Assembly (NCBI GenBank): GCA_036023115.1 | Contig: JAYKKT010000074.1 | Coordinates: 13,625,501 to 13,689,500, forward strand | Direction: 5' to 3' | Length of the DNA stretch: 64,000 nt | DNA from: Brasenia schreberi | Taxonomy: Eukaryota > Streptophyta > Magnoliopsida > Nymphaeales > Cabombaceae | In this document: positions 13,450 to 25,639 of the stretch, one piece after another | How positions within the stretch are numbered: position 1 is the first letter of the stretch | Layout: the number at the start of each line of letters is the position of its first letter | Program-made: the position numbers and the translations under genes | Notes under the pieces: model-generated | Databases searched by the model: none | Seen by the model: only the letters and a program-made list of their open reading frames with translations | What the model was told of the DNA's origin: nothing

Positions 13450-15625
13450 CATGTATGGTAAGATACAATACAATTTTTACTTTTTTGTGTAAAAAAATAC
13501 AAAAAATATAAATTAATGAACAAAACATATATAACACAATGAAGAAGCATCCATCGTACCATAACAAAACATCTTTTTGTATTTGTCTGTAAAGAAAGAA
13601 TATTCAAATTATAAAGAATATCAAATACAATATAGTCACATCAATCATTCATTATTAATAAGATTAAGAAAGAATTAGGTAGCAAAAAATAATATATATT
13701 TAAAATTGTTACCTTTGCCTTAACTTTATTTTGTAGGCAACGTATACCAAATCATGCAGTCAAGCATTCTCTGGTTTGTTTCGCTTTTCTTATGATTGCA
13801 TTAAAAAAAGCTCTAATTTCTCGTGCACTCTCTCGAACTGCATGTTTGGCTCAATATACTTTGAGCAAACCTTGTCAAATTTAGTATATCTACACCAAAA
13901 CGAGTCCACCATTCATATGAAATAAAACATGATAATGATTAATAAAAAATAATCAAAGTTAATCAATTGATAACTTAAATGAATATCAATAAAAATACAA
14001 TACCTGGTCATGTTTGGGAGCAAAATTAGATTGCAATTGGCCTTCCAAAATCTCCAACACTCTGCATATACTTGCTTAACTCTAAATGGATATTGCAATG
14101 AGTAGATGAAACTTCAAAAAAGGTTAATTATATTTAATATACCCTTTTTTATTTCTTTATCCTCCACAAAGTTGGAAGAAAATTGAATAAAAGGGTTAAG
14201 GAAATATATAGCATTATGCAAATCGTGATGCATTTGGCGATTCCAATATGCACCAATTATCTTCCAAACCTTCTTTAGAAGTAACCGCTTACAATTAAGG
14301 TTTGCTTATATTTTCAATTTGGCCTTATCCATAGCATATATATATATAGCATATTATGTCTATATTTACTGTCGACCATTCTCATTATTTTAACCAAAGA
14401 TACAGTCATCCTCAAAATTTTGCTTCAATTTTTTTAAATTAACATTGAAAACAAAATCTACCATAATAATCACCTCCCTCTTTCTAAACTAACTAATAGA
14501 ATCACATTCATCATAAGCAACTATATGACAAGACTTTATACAGTGATAACATTCGTAGCAAATCTTATCAATGAAGGCTTAATCAATTCCCTTTCACCTG
14601 TATGGATTCGCATTAAATATAATATAGAAGAATGATTATAAATAAACCTTGTAACATTTCTACATGTATTTATAGTTCCCCTTATTTCATCCATTGTACT
14701 CAAATATTCAAGCATTAAGTATATGCAACATGGAACACATGGAGTCTATACTAATGATGGATGGTTTCACTCAACCATCTTGTCAGTTGCTCTAAAATTT
14801 GTACCATCATCAGTAATGAATTGAACAACATTTGAAACACCTACTTCTTCAACAACTTCCTCAAAAATAGGAAGCAAATTATCTAAAGTTTTATCAATAT
14901 AGGATAAGTAATATGATTTCAAAAGTAGTGTACCTTTAGGACAATAGACTAGGAAGTTTACCAAAGACCTACACTTACCATTTGTCTAATCATAAACCAT
15001 AATAGAACATCTCGTATCTTTTCACGACTTCTTAAATTCAGAACTCAATCCATTAATAATATCAACCTATTTCTATAATAATGTGTCCCTCAAAGCATGA
15101 TAAGTAAGGATACTATAACCCGATCCTACACTTGCAATATCATCTATCATACTTTGAAAAAAAAAATAAGTTTGCAACATTCAAAGAGAGGCAATTTTCA
15201 TAAAATAATTTAACATACTTCAAATATAGTTTCTCAATTACCTCCTTTGAAACCATAGTTAATCTAATACTTTTCTAAGTTTCAAGAGTCGTACGTGGGA
15301 AAAAATGAAGACATCGCACTACCTCTAGTTCTTGCTCCTCCTCTAATACCCCTCGTAGGCATCGAGAGAGTAGAAACTCCTATAGTAGAATAAGAGCCAA
15401 CTCTACTGCTACTACCATCATAAGCTACACTTTTTTCCTTTTCTCACCTTCTTCTCCTCTCTTCAACCATCTCTTTTTTATCTCAGTTATACCATAGAAT
15501 TCATTACCATATATCCCTTCAGAAGCATCTTCAAATGATTGAGACATATCCTAACCACATATTTTTATCTTCTCTTACTCTTAATCTCTTATTTTCCTTC
15601 AAAGCCTCCAATATCAGCTCAATCT
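13450..15625 (-). mobile_element. hAT transposon remnant (DUF659 type)
   Basis: Same family as the element at 62068 onward: 13510-13560 (ACAAAACATATATAACACAA and following) matches 62173-62230, and similarity continues through the gene body. The minus-strand frame at 14964-14767 reads VNFLVYCPKGTLLLKSY and NVVQFITDDGTNFRATDKM, the DUF659 core of plant hAT transposases (catalytic-domain N-terminal half). 14100-13990 corresponds to the C-terminal dimerisation side. 15480-15300 is the Ser-rich region between BED finger and DUF659. Stops throughout. Terminal repeats were not found. It abuts Copia sequence at about 15.63 kb. Confidence 0.7.
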
Positions 15626-15631
15626 CGTACT

Positions 15632-16890
15632 TCATAGTTTCGAGAATCCGAGAACATGCACTAGCATCATTATTGGTTCATGTTCTATATTAAAGGTACA
15701 ATCAATATAAGTAAAAGAACTTTCATTTTCATTAACTTTCAACTTGAACTGTCCATGTTCTACATCAAATTCTCCAAAGAAAAACACTCTCTCATGTTTT
15801 CCCACAATCACTTTGCTAGGAATAAACCTAAACTCAAAACCTTTCTTCACTAAGAGAGGGATCGAAACCAGATTGTAACTTATGGATGGCGCGATCAATA
15901 CATCAGTTAATACAATCGGTGTGTCTTATACAAAAATTCTAAAGGATCTAGTTTCCAAAACATCTAAGAAAGTATTATTTCTCATCTATACCCGATATTT
16001 TCCTAATTTGTATTCTTTCAGTTTCATTGCCCCCTCCTTGCTCTTTGACATGTGTCTGGTCACTTTTAAGTCAATCCACCAATCAGCCACCGAGTGGTCC
16101 ATGTATAGATATTCTAATATCATGTAGATTATGTCCTGCTTTTTTTATTGTTTGTATTGTGGGTTATTTTCTTCACTCTTCTTATTACAGTAATCCCTCT
16201 TATAGTGTCTCATTTTTTCATAGCTGAAACACTTGAACCGAGAAGCAGTTTCTTGCGATTTCTTGAAATATTGACCGCCATTTTTGCTATTCTTATTGTT
16301 TTTATTCATGTATGCTTGTTCAATTGCTAGTTTTAGGAGCAATTCAGAAAGGTTTATTTCAAGCTCTAGTCTAAGAGCAATAATGATCATGTTCCATAAC
16401 GAGAGAAGACTCTTCAATATAGTGGATATCTACATTGATTATGGGATAAATGATTTGGCCTTAGCTAAATCTCTTGCTATTACCAACATATGGTTCACAT
16501 ATTGCACTACATTATCTCCTTTTTTCATTTTATAAGAGTTATATTTTTGCAGTAGTAACTAAATATGTAGTTCAGCTGTAGTGTCGTATTTGGTTGTTAT
16601 CGAATCAAACAACTCTTTTGTGATCTCGAATTCTTCTAAAATCCTTATCAGATCATCCTTCATGTATGTTGACATAATCGTTCTTGCTATCGTGTCATCT
16701 TTTAAAAATATTTTGTATATTTCTTTTTGTTGGTATGTGACATCAGGTGGTGGTAGACGCATTGTTTTGATCAGAACATACTCTACACCTTCAAGTGTTA
16801 GAGCTAACGGGATTTGTCTTTTTCATGTTTTGAAGTTTAGACCGTTTACTTTTTCTGTTTTTGCACATATTCTCGAATTCATTTTTATGT
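15632..16890 (-). pseudogene. Copia retrotransposon gag-protease fragment
   Basis: Reading 16890 down to 15632: NGLNFKT start of gag; LALTLEGVEYVLIKTMRLPP; the UBN2 gag domain (16762-16559, ARTIMSTYMKDDL, ELFDSITTKYDTTAELH); a degraded zinc knuckle (FKCFSYEKMRHYKRDY, last cysteines lost) near 16210; a protease whose usual W-x-x-D-S-G-A reads WWIDLKVTRHM, so the active-site Ser-Gly is gone; then GAG-pre-integrase SYNLVSIPLLVKKGFEF. Several stops interrupt it (TGA in place of Trp near 16832, TAA in the protease). Integrase and RT are missing; a hAT remnant takes over at 15.63 kb. Confidence 0.75.
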
Positions 16891-17529
16891 TTTTTATAAA
16901 ATTAACAAATAGACGGTAAGGAAAATATTTACAACAAACAACATAGAGTAGAATTTTGATTAACATAATGCACAATATCCAAATATTGAACGGTAAACTA
17001 CACATTTTCATATAGCTAGTTAGTTCTACAGGTAGAAAGATTGGTGTGTGTGGGTTGGTCAAGCAACCAAAGAACATATTAAGAAGAGGTCCTCTTTCCA
17101 TATCAATTAGGTTGCGGGCATCATTTATCGACTTGAACCACTAACCTCTCTAGCGCTTTCCCATAGGTCAAAGGTGGCCAATGCGAGACAATTTGCACAG
17201 CTCTATCTTGTTATATATATGAAAACATTTCTATGTAGTCGAGCACAACGTACTCTCCGAGACTAAACAAGTCTATGAATTGACTACTGCAACTTTTTAT
17301 GCACCTCATATTCATAAGCCAAAAAGGCTTCGACTGCAGCTCCCTGAGTGATTCGTGGGTTCAGCCTCTTCATGGCTACAGTTAGATAACGAAGTCTTCC
17401 CCTAAATATCGAGCCAAAACCTCCTTCCCCAATTTTTTAAGTTGGGTCAAAATTGTTGGTGGCCTCAGCCAACTCAAAAAACTGAAACTCTGCAAAACTT
17501 GGGCCTGCTAATCTTCATTATCAGGCATA

Positions 17530-18109
17530 CATGAATTGACTCCATCCGATTGCCATCTAATTACATACTTTCACATGAAAATAAAATCAATACATCAAAT
17601 AAACTCAAATAAACAATAAAAAATATATCAAATGAACAAAATACCTTACCAAATCACTAAAATCCTCTTTAAATCGGTCCTCTTCTCCCTTTTTCTTTTT
17701 CGATTGGATTCAAAGCACTATGACATAGTGGATGGTTTAATATTGTTTATTGGATTAAGCTTCAACTCATAGGTCACTAGAAAAATGGTATGGAATGTAA
17801 GAGGAAAAATCGACCTAAAAAGGGGAGAGAGGAGAGAGATTTTCATATATTAGGGGTATTGGAGTAATTTTTGAATTTAAGGAAGGACAAATTAAAAAAA
17901 TAGCAAAAAAGGTATGTGGATTATTAAAAGGGTGTGTGCATATCAATTCTGAAAAAAATCGATTATCAATTCGGTTTCAGTTTCAAACTGACTGATACCC
18001 TTAAACACCCCCTCCCCCCCGGCTACATCTCTCTCTCTCTCTCTCAGCACACTCCATCTGTCCTAGCCTTCAAGTCTCTCTTTGTGCTCTTCTTTGTCCA
18101 TACTGCAAC

Positions 18110-18204
<95 letters not shown>

Positions 18205-18393
18205 TCACAACCCGCTCGATAACAGTTAGCATCCTTGGACTCCCACCATCACCGAGGTCCCTGTCTTGCTCGTTCTCTCTCGCACACAACAAGTTTAGGT
18301 TTGTGACTTCATCACGGAGATTTTGGATTTCATCATATATTTCTCTAAATCTAAGGTTTCTTTGATTTGATTTAAAATCAATGATAAGAACAT
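17530..18393 (-). other. Possible Copia 5' leader and low-complexity DNA
   Basis: The minus frame 18390-18230 reads FREIYDEIQNLRDEVTNLN, similar in style to Copia gag leaders and lying just 3' of a primer-binding site, but it runs into the CT/TA microsatellite. No gene is evident between 17530 and 18040. Confidence 0.3.
18113..18201. repeat. (CT)n(TA)n compound microsatellite
   Basis: About 30 CT units (18113-18172) run directly into about 14 TA units. Long frames on both strands here (poly-Ser/Leu and poly-Arg/Glu) are repeat artefacts. Confidence 0.95.
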
Positions 18394-18411
18394 GCTCTAA
18401 TACCATTTGTT
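18394..18411 (-). promoter_or_regulatory. Primer-binding site next to an LTR end (Copia-like)
   Basis: The minus strand reads TGGTATTAGAGC at 18405-18394, one base from the plant Copia initiator-Met tRNA site (TGGTATCAGAGC). It is preceded, after two bases, by GGTTCAACA, a plausible LTR 3' end, so an LTR would extend right from 18408. No second LTR copy was found in the window, so this is a fragment. Confidence 0.5.
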
Positions 18412-18419
18412 GAACCGTA

Positions 18420-20640
18420 TGGGATACATGATACGCCATGTCGTTGATCCTTGATGTGGAATTGGAAAAGTTTCTCTATAATTGAAAGTTCCTCTTGAAC
18501 TGAGAGTGTTTCTTGAGAAACAAAAATGTTATCTTGAGAATTAGAAAATTTAAGTTAGATAAGTCATCTTTAAGTTGAAAATTAGGATATTGGTCCAATA
18601 TTTAATCCATTTGAGAGTCCCAATATCACCAACTAAGCCAACTATTATTGATCTTGGGAGATGGTGAGTGAATTCATTGCCATCGTATTATCTTTTGAAT
18701 AAAATGGGGGCAAAGAGAAATCAAGTAGGTCTTTTCAATGATTCAAAGAATTCGTAAATTAATAACAACTTATTTTGATGGACCTTGGCTTCTTCATAGT
18801 GTTCACTTGGTCAAATAGAAGTTCATGTAAACTTATTCGAGAAAGGTTGGACCGGTTCTTGCTTCACATAAGTGGTTATCCTTTATGTTATTCTTTGACA
18901 ACTATCCTGATCTAGGATTTGATCAGACGACATTATTGTTATATACTAATCCTCCTTAACGAAAATCAAGGGTAATTCCTCTTCTAGGACCACTATTACA
19001 CTACAAATGAAGTTGTGAATTTGACTATGGCAACAACTGGTTGCAGAATTTATAGTGTTTCGAGTTCATGACGAACTCAAACGATGTAGACAAGCTTTGC
19101 TTCATTCATGTCGCTCTTCATATCAAAATATTAATAATCGAATCTTTAAAAGAGATGATCAAGAAGCTTACCAATAGTTCTAAAGATAATAACTGACAGA
19201 GACTTAGGAGAGAGAATTGTTTGAAGCCTTGGAGACGGAAGAGACGCATTGGAAAGATAAATTGAGAAAAAAAATCTTTGCAACTTGGTGATGATGCTAA
19301 TGTGAGGTTCTTCTACATTCAACATGCAACTAGCATTTAGATATTGTGGGTTTGGGGTCTGCATGATGTTGGTGGCCGGTGACGAGTAGATTGTGGTGAG
19401 GTGGTTGAGACATACTTTAGAGAAATTGCTGCAATATCTATATTTTTACTGTATCCATGGGTACCAATATGTTTATCATTCACAATTGCTAGCAGGTCAT
19501 CTTTTTAATGATTGGCTCCTTGTTTCACAATTGATCATACTAAATGGACAATGGGATGTAAGCCTCATATATAATTCACTCCACATTAGTGCAGCTCAAG
19601 AAACACTCAAGATTAACTCTAATAAAGAGAAGGATGAAAAGCAATGGTCATTAACTTCAACACTACCACATTGAGTGGTTGCTAGGATGCAAATGCGCTA
19701 TTAAATTGCTCAATAGCTCGTGGATGAATGACATATGGATCCTTAATAGTAAGAATTTCTTGACCTCGCCTTTGGCGAGAGTGTTATGAAAAAATATAGG
19801 GCTACATGTATAAACTGGTAATATGCAACAAGAAGAAACATGCCGACATCAACAAAAGCCACAGGTTCATAGAAATCCATAAGCAAACAGTGTACGGAAC
19901 AAGCAAAGTAAAACGAACTATAAAAATACTTATTTGATCGAGTCGCTCTTACGGACGTACTTCATAGGGGAGAATGAGGAAAGAGGAAGACATAGAGAGA
20001 GAGAGAGGGCATGTAAAGAGTTTAAGTTAACAACTTGGTTGGGGGCCCTAATCAGATTTCATGGTAAAACTAATGGATCTTGGATATGCTCCAACAATCG
20101 CAACTCCTTCGGTCCGCCTTGCATCTATTCTACATCTTTCAGAGTAGGGATTCATTTGATCGTTAGATCAAAACTTTTTTGTATAAAAAAATATGAAGAC
20201 TAAAAACAATTCTCTAACCTCAACCCATTACTTGTGTGTGTGGTCATCCATGTCCTCCCCAAGCTCTTTAAACTAAGATTCATTAGCTACTATCTATATA
20301 TAAAATGACATGTGAGATTCTTCCAACCATCAATATGGTACTAAAGAATGTTTAATGATATTCACATGCACAAGCTCCTCACTCATATGTGACATTCAAA
20401 CTTTTTGACTTTCACCTTAATAAAATATATATCAAATAAGTCTTTAGAGATACTTAAGATGAACTAAATGTAATTAAATTAATATCATATGGCTTAATTA
20501 GCTCAGGCATCATTAATTAGACATTATGTCCAACAATCCCTCATAAAGTTCAGAGTGTGAAGTGCTCCACTGAATCAACCATCATTAAATTAATATCTCA
20601 TTTGCTTTTTTATTGCACTTCAAACTGCTTATTTTATCAA
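18420..20640. other. No gene recognised
   Basis: The first few hundred bases may be a decayed LTR belonging to the primer-binding site at 18.4 kb. The rest has only short frames without recognisable motifs. Confidence 0.4.
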
Positions 20641-20644
20641 TGGG

Positions 20645-20800
20645 ATCAAAAGAAGAACATGTAAGAAGGTATGAAAAACTAGATTTTGAAAGTATTAAAA
20701 GAGGTAGAGGATGACCACAAAAGTGTTGGAAAGAAACAATAAAGAGAATCCATGTAGTCAACCCTAGTCTAGTATGAGAAAAGGCTTAGTTGTTGTTTGT
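20645..20800 (+). mobile_element. RTE-clade LINE 3'-end fragment
   Basis: Encodes SIKRGRG followed by the PQKCWKETIK motif found at the C-terminus of the window's LINE family, then the 3'-UTR AAAAGGCTTAGTTGTTGTTTG with the family's GTT-rich tail. It is 5'-truncated, with a small internal deletion and one stop. Plus orientation, opposite to the main cluster. Confidence 0.8.
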
Positions 20801-21589
20801 TAGTTAGTACACTTAAAATCACAAGAAGTAGTTTCTTTACCATAGATAAATTAGATATAAGCCCTTTAAGTTATTTTTCTTTCATTCCAATTTAATCTAA
20901 AGCACAAAATCCTACTTCAAAGGTAGAACGAGACAAAATGATCTATTTCTTAGATTTCTAGGTAATAGCATCATCACTCAAGAGAAACACATATCCTCAT
21001 ACCCATTACTCCTAGAGTTCTTGACAATTTAGCTTCCAAACACAATGAAGATTAATCATTCGCTCATTGCCTTGTTTTGTATCCTTAATTCTTTGGCAAT
21101 GTGGGCTAGAATTTATATCTAAATATATGGCCTTTGAATCAAAGGAATATCATCCCACTTGCAGAATGGTGGTGGGTGCTTGAACAAACTTTGAGAGTCA
21201 CAAGTGGATGTACAAAACACAATACTTTTATGTTGCTAAATTGCGTATGAAGTTAGCCGACGAGCATAGAATAGCCAATCTTCCAGCATACTTATATGAT
21301 GGAAATTGAATATCATTTAGTCGTGTAACTGTTTTGGGTGAACCCACATTGTAGTTTGTTTGCTCTATTGAGCAAATGTAGATGTAGTTTCTATTTCATA
21401 TGAAATAAAATAACTATTTTTATACTACCTGAGAGAGAAAGAGAGAGGCCAAATTCTTTCTGGGCACCAGAATTTGAGAGATCGAGTCGAGCTAAGAGCC
21501 AGCTTGAGCTCAGCTCACTTACATGTCGAGCTCGAGACAAAGAACGGTTGATGTCTCAAAGTATCGCATCTCGGTCGACCGATTGAATA

Positions 21590-21716
21590 GAGGTGTGTAA
21601 GAGCCCGTGGGGACGCGCCAGGTGAGTTCTTAACAGCGTGCCGAAATTTGTGGGCAGAGAAGTTCCACGCTCTCTTTCGCCGTTCCTCCTCTTCGCTTCT
21701 CCGATTTCTCACCGAG
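21590..21716 (+). promoter_or_regulatory. Possible 5'-UTR exon
   Basis: A pyrimidine-rich stretch (CTCTCTTTCGCCGTTCCTCC) ends CACCGAG|GTACGATTC, a good plant splice donor at 21717, followed by T-rich intron-like DNA. This resembles the first untranslated exon of a plant gene. No coding exon follows nearby. The next plus-strand start preceded by an acceptor is the xylosyltransferase ATG at 34219 (TTATTTTAG, then AAAACC, then ATG), so this could be its leader with a 12.5-kb, TE-filled 5'-UTR intron. That link is inference only. Confidence 0.25.
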
Positions 21717-24480
21717 GTACGATTCTCTCTTTTCGTCGGAATTCACCTGAGATTGGACCTTGTTTTTGGTTCCTTTTGGATCTTGTTTGGTTTTGCTGTT
21801 TTGTAATTTTAGATCTTCATTGAGTTCTCGGTAATGAATGGTGTTCGAACTTCGATACCATACCTCTCATTTCTAGGGTTTTGTTTCATGGAAATAAATG
21901 TAAGTCTGTCTCGGATTCTCTCTTTCGGATTCGTTCTTTTCAAGTTGCATTGCTGTCTAGAGAGAAACGAGTAATGATAGTTATATAGTTGCTTTTGATC
22001 AAAGGGATCCTGGGTTTATTGTACAGAAGGAGGGGAATAAGAGATTACATGAGGGTTGGTCGTCCCCATTCTTGAATTTGAGTTGTAGACTGTAGAGAAT
22101 AGCGGAACTAATCCGTCGTCTTGTTTTATCATTTCCTAGTTCTTTTTTCTCTTCTTCTTGTAGGACTCAGTTCCGCATGTCGGTGAAACTGGCGTCCTAA
22201 GAGCCTCTACCATTGCTATGTCCCGTTTATGAAACTACGACCCCATATCGGATTTTGGGTGTTTTCCTTCTTTTTACGAGTAGTTTGGCTTGTTTTGGTT
22301 GTGTTGACAAAACCCAAAAACTCAGTTGTTCAGCAACAGAGGGTATCCCCTCGTTGAGATGAAATTAAATAAGAATGCGCTTAGTTGAGATCTGAAGTAG
22401 ACCGTTTGTGTCATTTTCGTCTACATTGGGTGCATTTCTCCACTGCCTTTTGGTAAACACTTACGTGTGGATGCTATTTGATTCTGCCTCCTCTTATTCG
22501 AAAGAACTCCCTTTTTCTGTTAAAGGTCACTTTTAATATGTCATTATCTGTTATGTGGTACTCATTTTCTGATGTAAGGTTGAGGCACTACAGAAGTTCA
22601 TCTTACCTTTCTTTGCTATAGTTGAGGCTCATTGGTGCATCCATGACATGTTCCCTTTTCTTCTCTCAATCGACTTTCTTTGTCATTTCTGAAATTCAGG
22701 TTGCTATGCCTTCAGTCTGCTTTTGTTTTTCCATCTGTTAAAGTACAGGTAGTCTTACATCCATGTTATCTGTAGATTGGAAGTGTTTTTCACGAATCAA
22801 AGTCTAGATAAGTTTAGGGCTTAGCCCTATGCACTGTCTGTTCTGTCTGAATTTTATGTTTGGCATTACTCTTTATTAGGCTTGATGGAAGATGCCCATC
22901 TCTTCATTATATGCATTGTAATAATTTTTTTTCAGCTTTTCCTCTTTTTTGGTCTATCAAGTGAAATATGTTAGGTTGTAAAAGCACAATCCAGGATGAC
23001 TTATCATTAACCAAGGAAGACTATGATGCCTACACGTGATGTTCATGATGCATGCCATGAACCTACTCCTAAGTGCCACAGGGCGCCTAGTTCTTTCATG
23101 GTGATCAAGGTTGTTCATTCTCCTATATATCTCTTTGATCTCCTGGCATTTACCCATATTTTTTAGGTGTGTCATTGATTTGAGACCATTTGAAAATTCA
23201 TGATGGCCATGAGGCCATTCACCACAAGTAAGCTTTTGTAGGTTGAACTAAGCGTAGGACTCCTTAGTGTCTGTGAATCCTTCTTGGGCGAAGCCAGTCA
23301 AAACGAATCACATCTTTTGTCTTTTTTGTTGTTGTTTTCGAGCCCAACAATATCTCCCTGTGCTTTTCCAGTTCCGAGCTTACGTGTGATTTTTCAATCT
23401 CTAACTATTTATTTTAAAATGTTTTTAAATTTATAATACAATATGATACGATACATAGAAAAATGATATATGATACAATATGGTACAAACAACACTAGTT
23501 AGGACAGAGGTTGACAGTAGTAGTTCTGGACCGAATAAGAGAAAGAAGGTTATGGAAGATGATGCAAGTTGTAGAAGAGGAAGATCATCTTATTGTACAC
23601 CTCTTGTCTTCTAATCATTTTTCTTAATTTGGAATTTGTGTTGCTATACATTCTAAGCAATTGCATAAGCATGCAGATCCTTTTATGATGCATGTATTCC
23701 CTTTAATACTGCAAAATCATTTTGTTTTTGAGCACATCATTGCTAACATTATGCTCTTATAATAAGTTCGGAGAAAAATTATTAGATACAAAGATAGACG
23801 AAGAAGCACTTTATTAAACTTTTTTGTCTATTATTCTAAGGAACTTGTATCTTTTAGATCTTTTGACCTGTTAGATGAGTATCATACGACAAAGGTTTTA
23901 AAACAATAATTTGATAAGATAACATTGGAGGTTGGACGTAAAATAATTCATTATAGATAATGCAATTAATTAACAAAGTAGTTGCAAAGGAGTTAGTTGA
24001 GAGTTGTGGTACTTTTTTTTTATACAATAAAAACAATAATTGAGTGCTGCCAAGATATCACCAAAATTATTTATAACCATGCGTATATCTATATATGATG
24101 AAGAGATATATTAATCGCATAAAACTTCTTCGTATTGCTACTACTACTTTTTTTTTGTATAGAGTATTGTAAAACCAAAAATATTTACTTTAGACGAGTA
24201 GTAGTAGTTTGTTGATTTACCTCAAAATAAGAGAAATAGAAAACTGAATGAAATTTCAGAGACAATCTTTAAAAGTATATTTTGGAAGTCTTGTATTCGA
24301 TCGTTAAAAATCTTATGTCCTATGGTGAAGGTTTTTAGATTGACTAACAGTAAAGAGAAGCCATCTATAGGTTATCTTTATGAATCTATGAATTTGGCTA
24401 AGGAGGGTATCTATCTGGAGCAACTTTGATATTAGATAGAATAAACAATTGCATCAACCTATTCATTCAGCAACTTCCTA
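21717..24480. other. No gene recognised
   Basis: T-rich, intron-like sequence to about 23.4 kb, then AT-rich DNA. No frame with recognisable motifs and no clear transposon. Confidence 0.4.
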
Positions 24481-24660
24481 CCTAAATCTAGCATATAGGT
24501 ACTTTGTAATATTTAAGAGGGATAGTAAAGTCAATAGATGTATCGTTGATTGCATAGCTTGATGCGGCTGCGATTTCCATATGTTATCTAACAACACATG
24601 AATACCCAAATCTAGCATATAGGTACTTGGTAATATTTAAGGGGGATAGTAAAGTCAATA
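24481..24660. repeat. 56-bp direct duplication with 67-bp spacer
   Basis: 24482-24537 and 24605-24660 are near-identical, sharing CTAGCATATAGGTACTT and GGATAGTAAAGTCAATA. The second copy ends exactly where the LINE 5' fragment (24661) begins. Confidence 0.75.
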
Positions 24661-24973
24661 CGAATCTTATTATCTAGGACTAGCTTTATTACCTCTCCGT
24701 ATCCGTCTATATTCAAAATACGAAGACCCTCTCTGCAATTGATTCACTACATTCGGGCAAAAATGTAGTGGCTCGTGCTTACTTATCATTGCATTCGGGC
24801 TCTACAGCGTGTCACTAGGCGGGGACGCCCCAAAGCACTAGTCATAATGTTTGTAATTCATGTTATAAAAATCCGACAAAGTTTTACGCTGGCTGTCGGA
24901 AGCCTAACACAACCCTCCTTTATCCGGGCTTGGAATCGGCAATGCAAGGGTGATCCCTTACATGGGCGGAGTT
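24661..24973 (-). mobile_element. Isolated 5' end of RTE-clade LINE
   Basis: Matches 31380-31780, the first few hundred bases of the full-length LINE, with one 5'-UTR sub-block missing. Shared blocks include GGCGGGGACGCCCCAAAGCA and GTTTTACGCTGGCTGTCGGA, and both copies end at GGGCGGAGTT. The coding region and 3' end are absent. This is the reverse of the usual 5'-truncated LINE fragment and implies a later deletion or rearrangement. Confidence 0.8.
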
Positions 24974-25639
24974 TACCAAAGAATATGAAATAATGAAAAA
25001 AATAAGAATATATAAACATCGAGACAAAACATCGGAGAATATTATGGACAACTAAGGTGTCTATGAAACGAGCAATAACATCTATTTGAAAATAAGTATA
25101 TCACTTGTATCAAGGATAACAATATAGAAGAGAAAAAGAGTGTTTGATTTCTTATGAAGAGTATCATCAAAATATGATAAAGTAAAAAGCAATATACTTG
25201 GTAGAGAGGAACTATCATCCCTGGGTACTATTATATATTAATTATTAAAAATTCTATTAGAGGCCAGTGACAATAACATTTGTCGACAGAGGAGCCCCAT
25301 AGAGTGGAAGAGGTAGGGGATATCCTACCACTAGAGAAAGAGTGAAGTGTCTTCCAAGGAGACGAAAATGACAAGCTAAAATGCACTCACTATGGGAATA
25401 ATATACACAATAGAACAATGTTGGGATCTCGTCGGTAAACCTCCTTAATTTAAAAACAAAGCCTGTGTTGCAAGTGCTTTACAAGGAAGATTCAAGAAGG
25501 AAAACTTCCGTACTTGCACTTGTCATGAAAAGGTTAGATGGGATAGATAATTGACTTAGCAACACGGCAAGTACATCTATGGACCATTAAGCATCAGTTG
25601 TTGTTGAAATGTCAAGAGAAAAGACCTCCAACTATGAAT
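24974..25639. other. Probable decayed Copia leader/gag region
   Basis: No open gene. By position it should hold the gag of the Copia element whose protease starts near 25680, but I could not recognise gag motifs. Confidence 0.3.

Larger units (their letters stand above)
3309..17489 (-). pseudogene. U-box-type receptor-like kinase pseudogene, two exons across a 13.3-kb intron
   Basis: Minus-strand kinase of the U-box RLK class. Exon at 17489-17305 encodes FQFFELAEATNNFDPT, an in-frame TAA, then KIGEGGFGSIFRG (glycine loop) and VAMKRL (ATP lysine). It ends GAG|GTGC in phase 0. Exon at 3987-3309 starts after an acceptor at 3988-3990 with ILALTKLRHPHLVTLMGAC, also phase 0, so the join recreates the family's EVE-VLxRxRHPHLVTLMGAC order. 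A 1-nt frameshift sits near 3920, before GLVYEHLSNGSIEDRLF. The catalytic loop is [12 protein letters not shown] and DFG has become YFG, so the kinase would be inactive. No U-box follows the C-lobe, and further 5' exons were not found. The intron 3988-17304 contains LINE, Mutator-like, hAT and Copia remains. Inactivation may have preceded or followed that expansion. Confidence 0.72.

Noticed and set aside
17934..18439. Overlapping long frames on both strands
   Set aside because: Most of their length is the CT/TA microsatellite; poly-Ser-Leu and poly-Arg-Glu are repeat artefacts.
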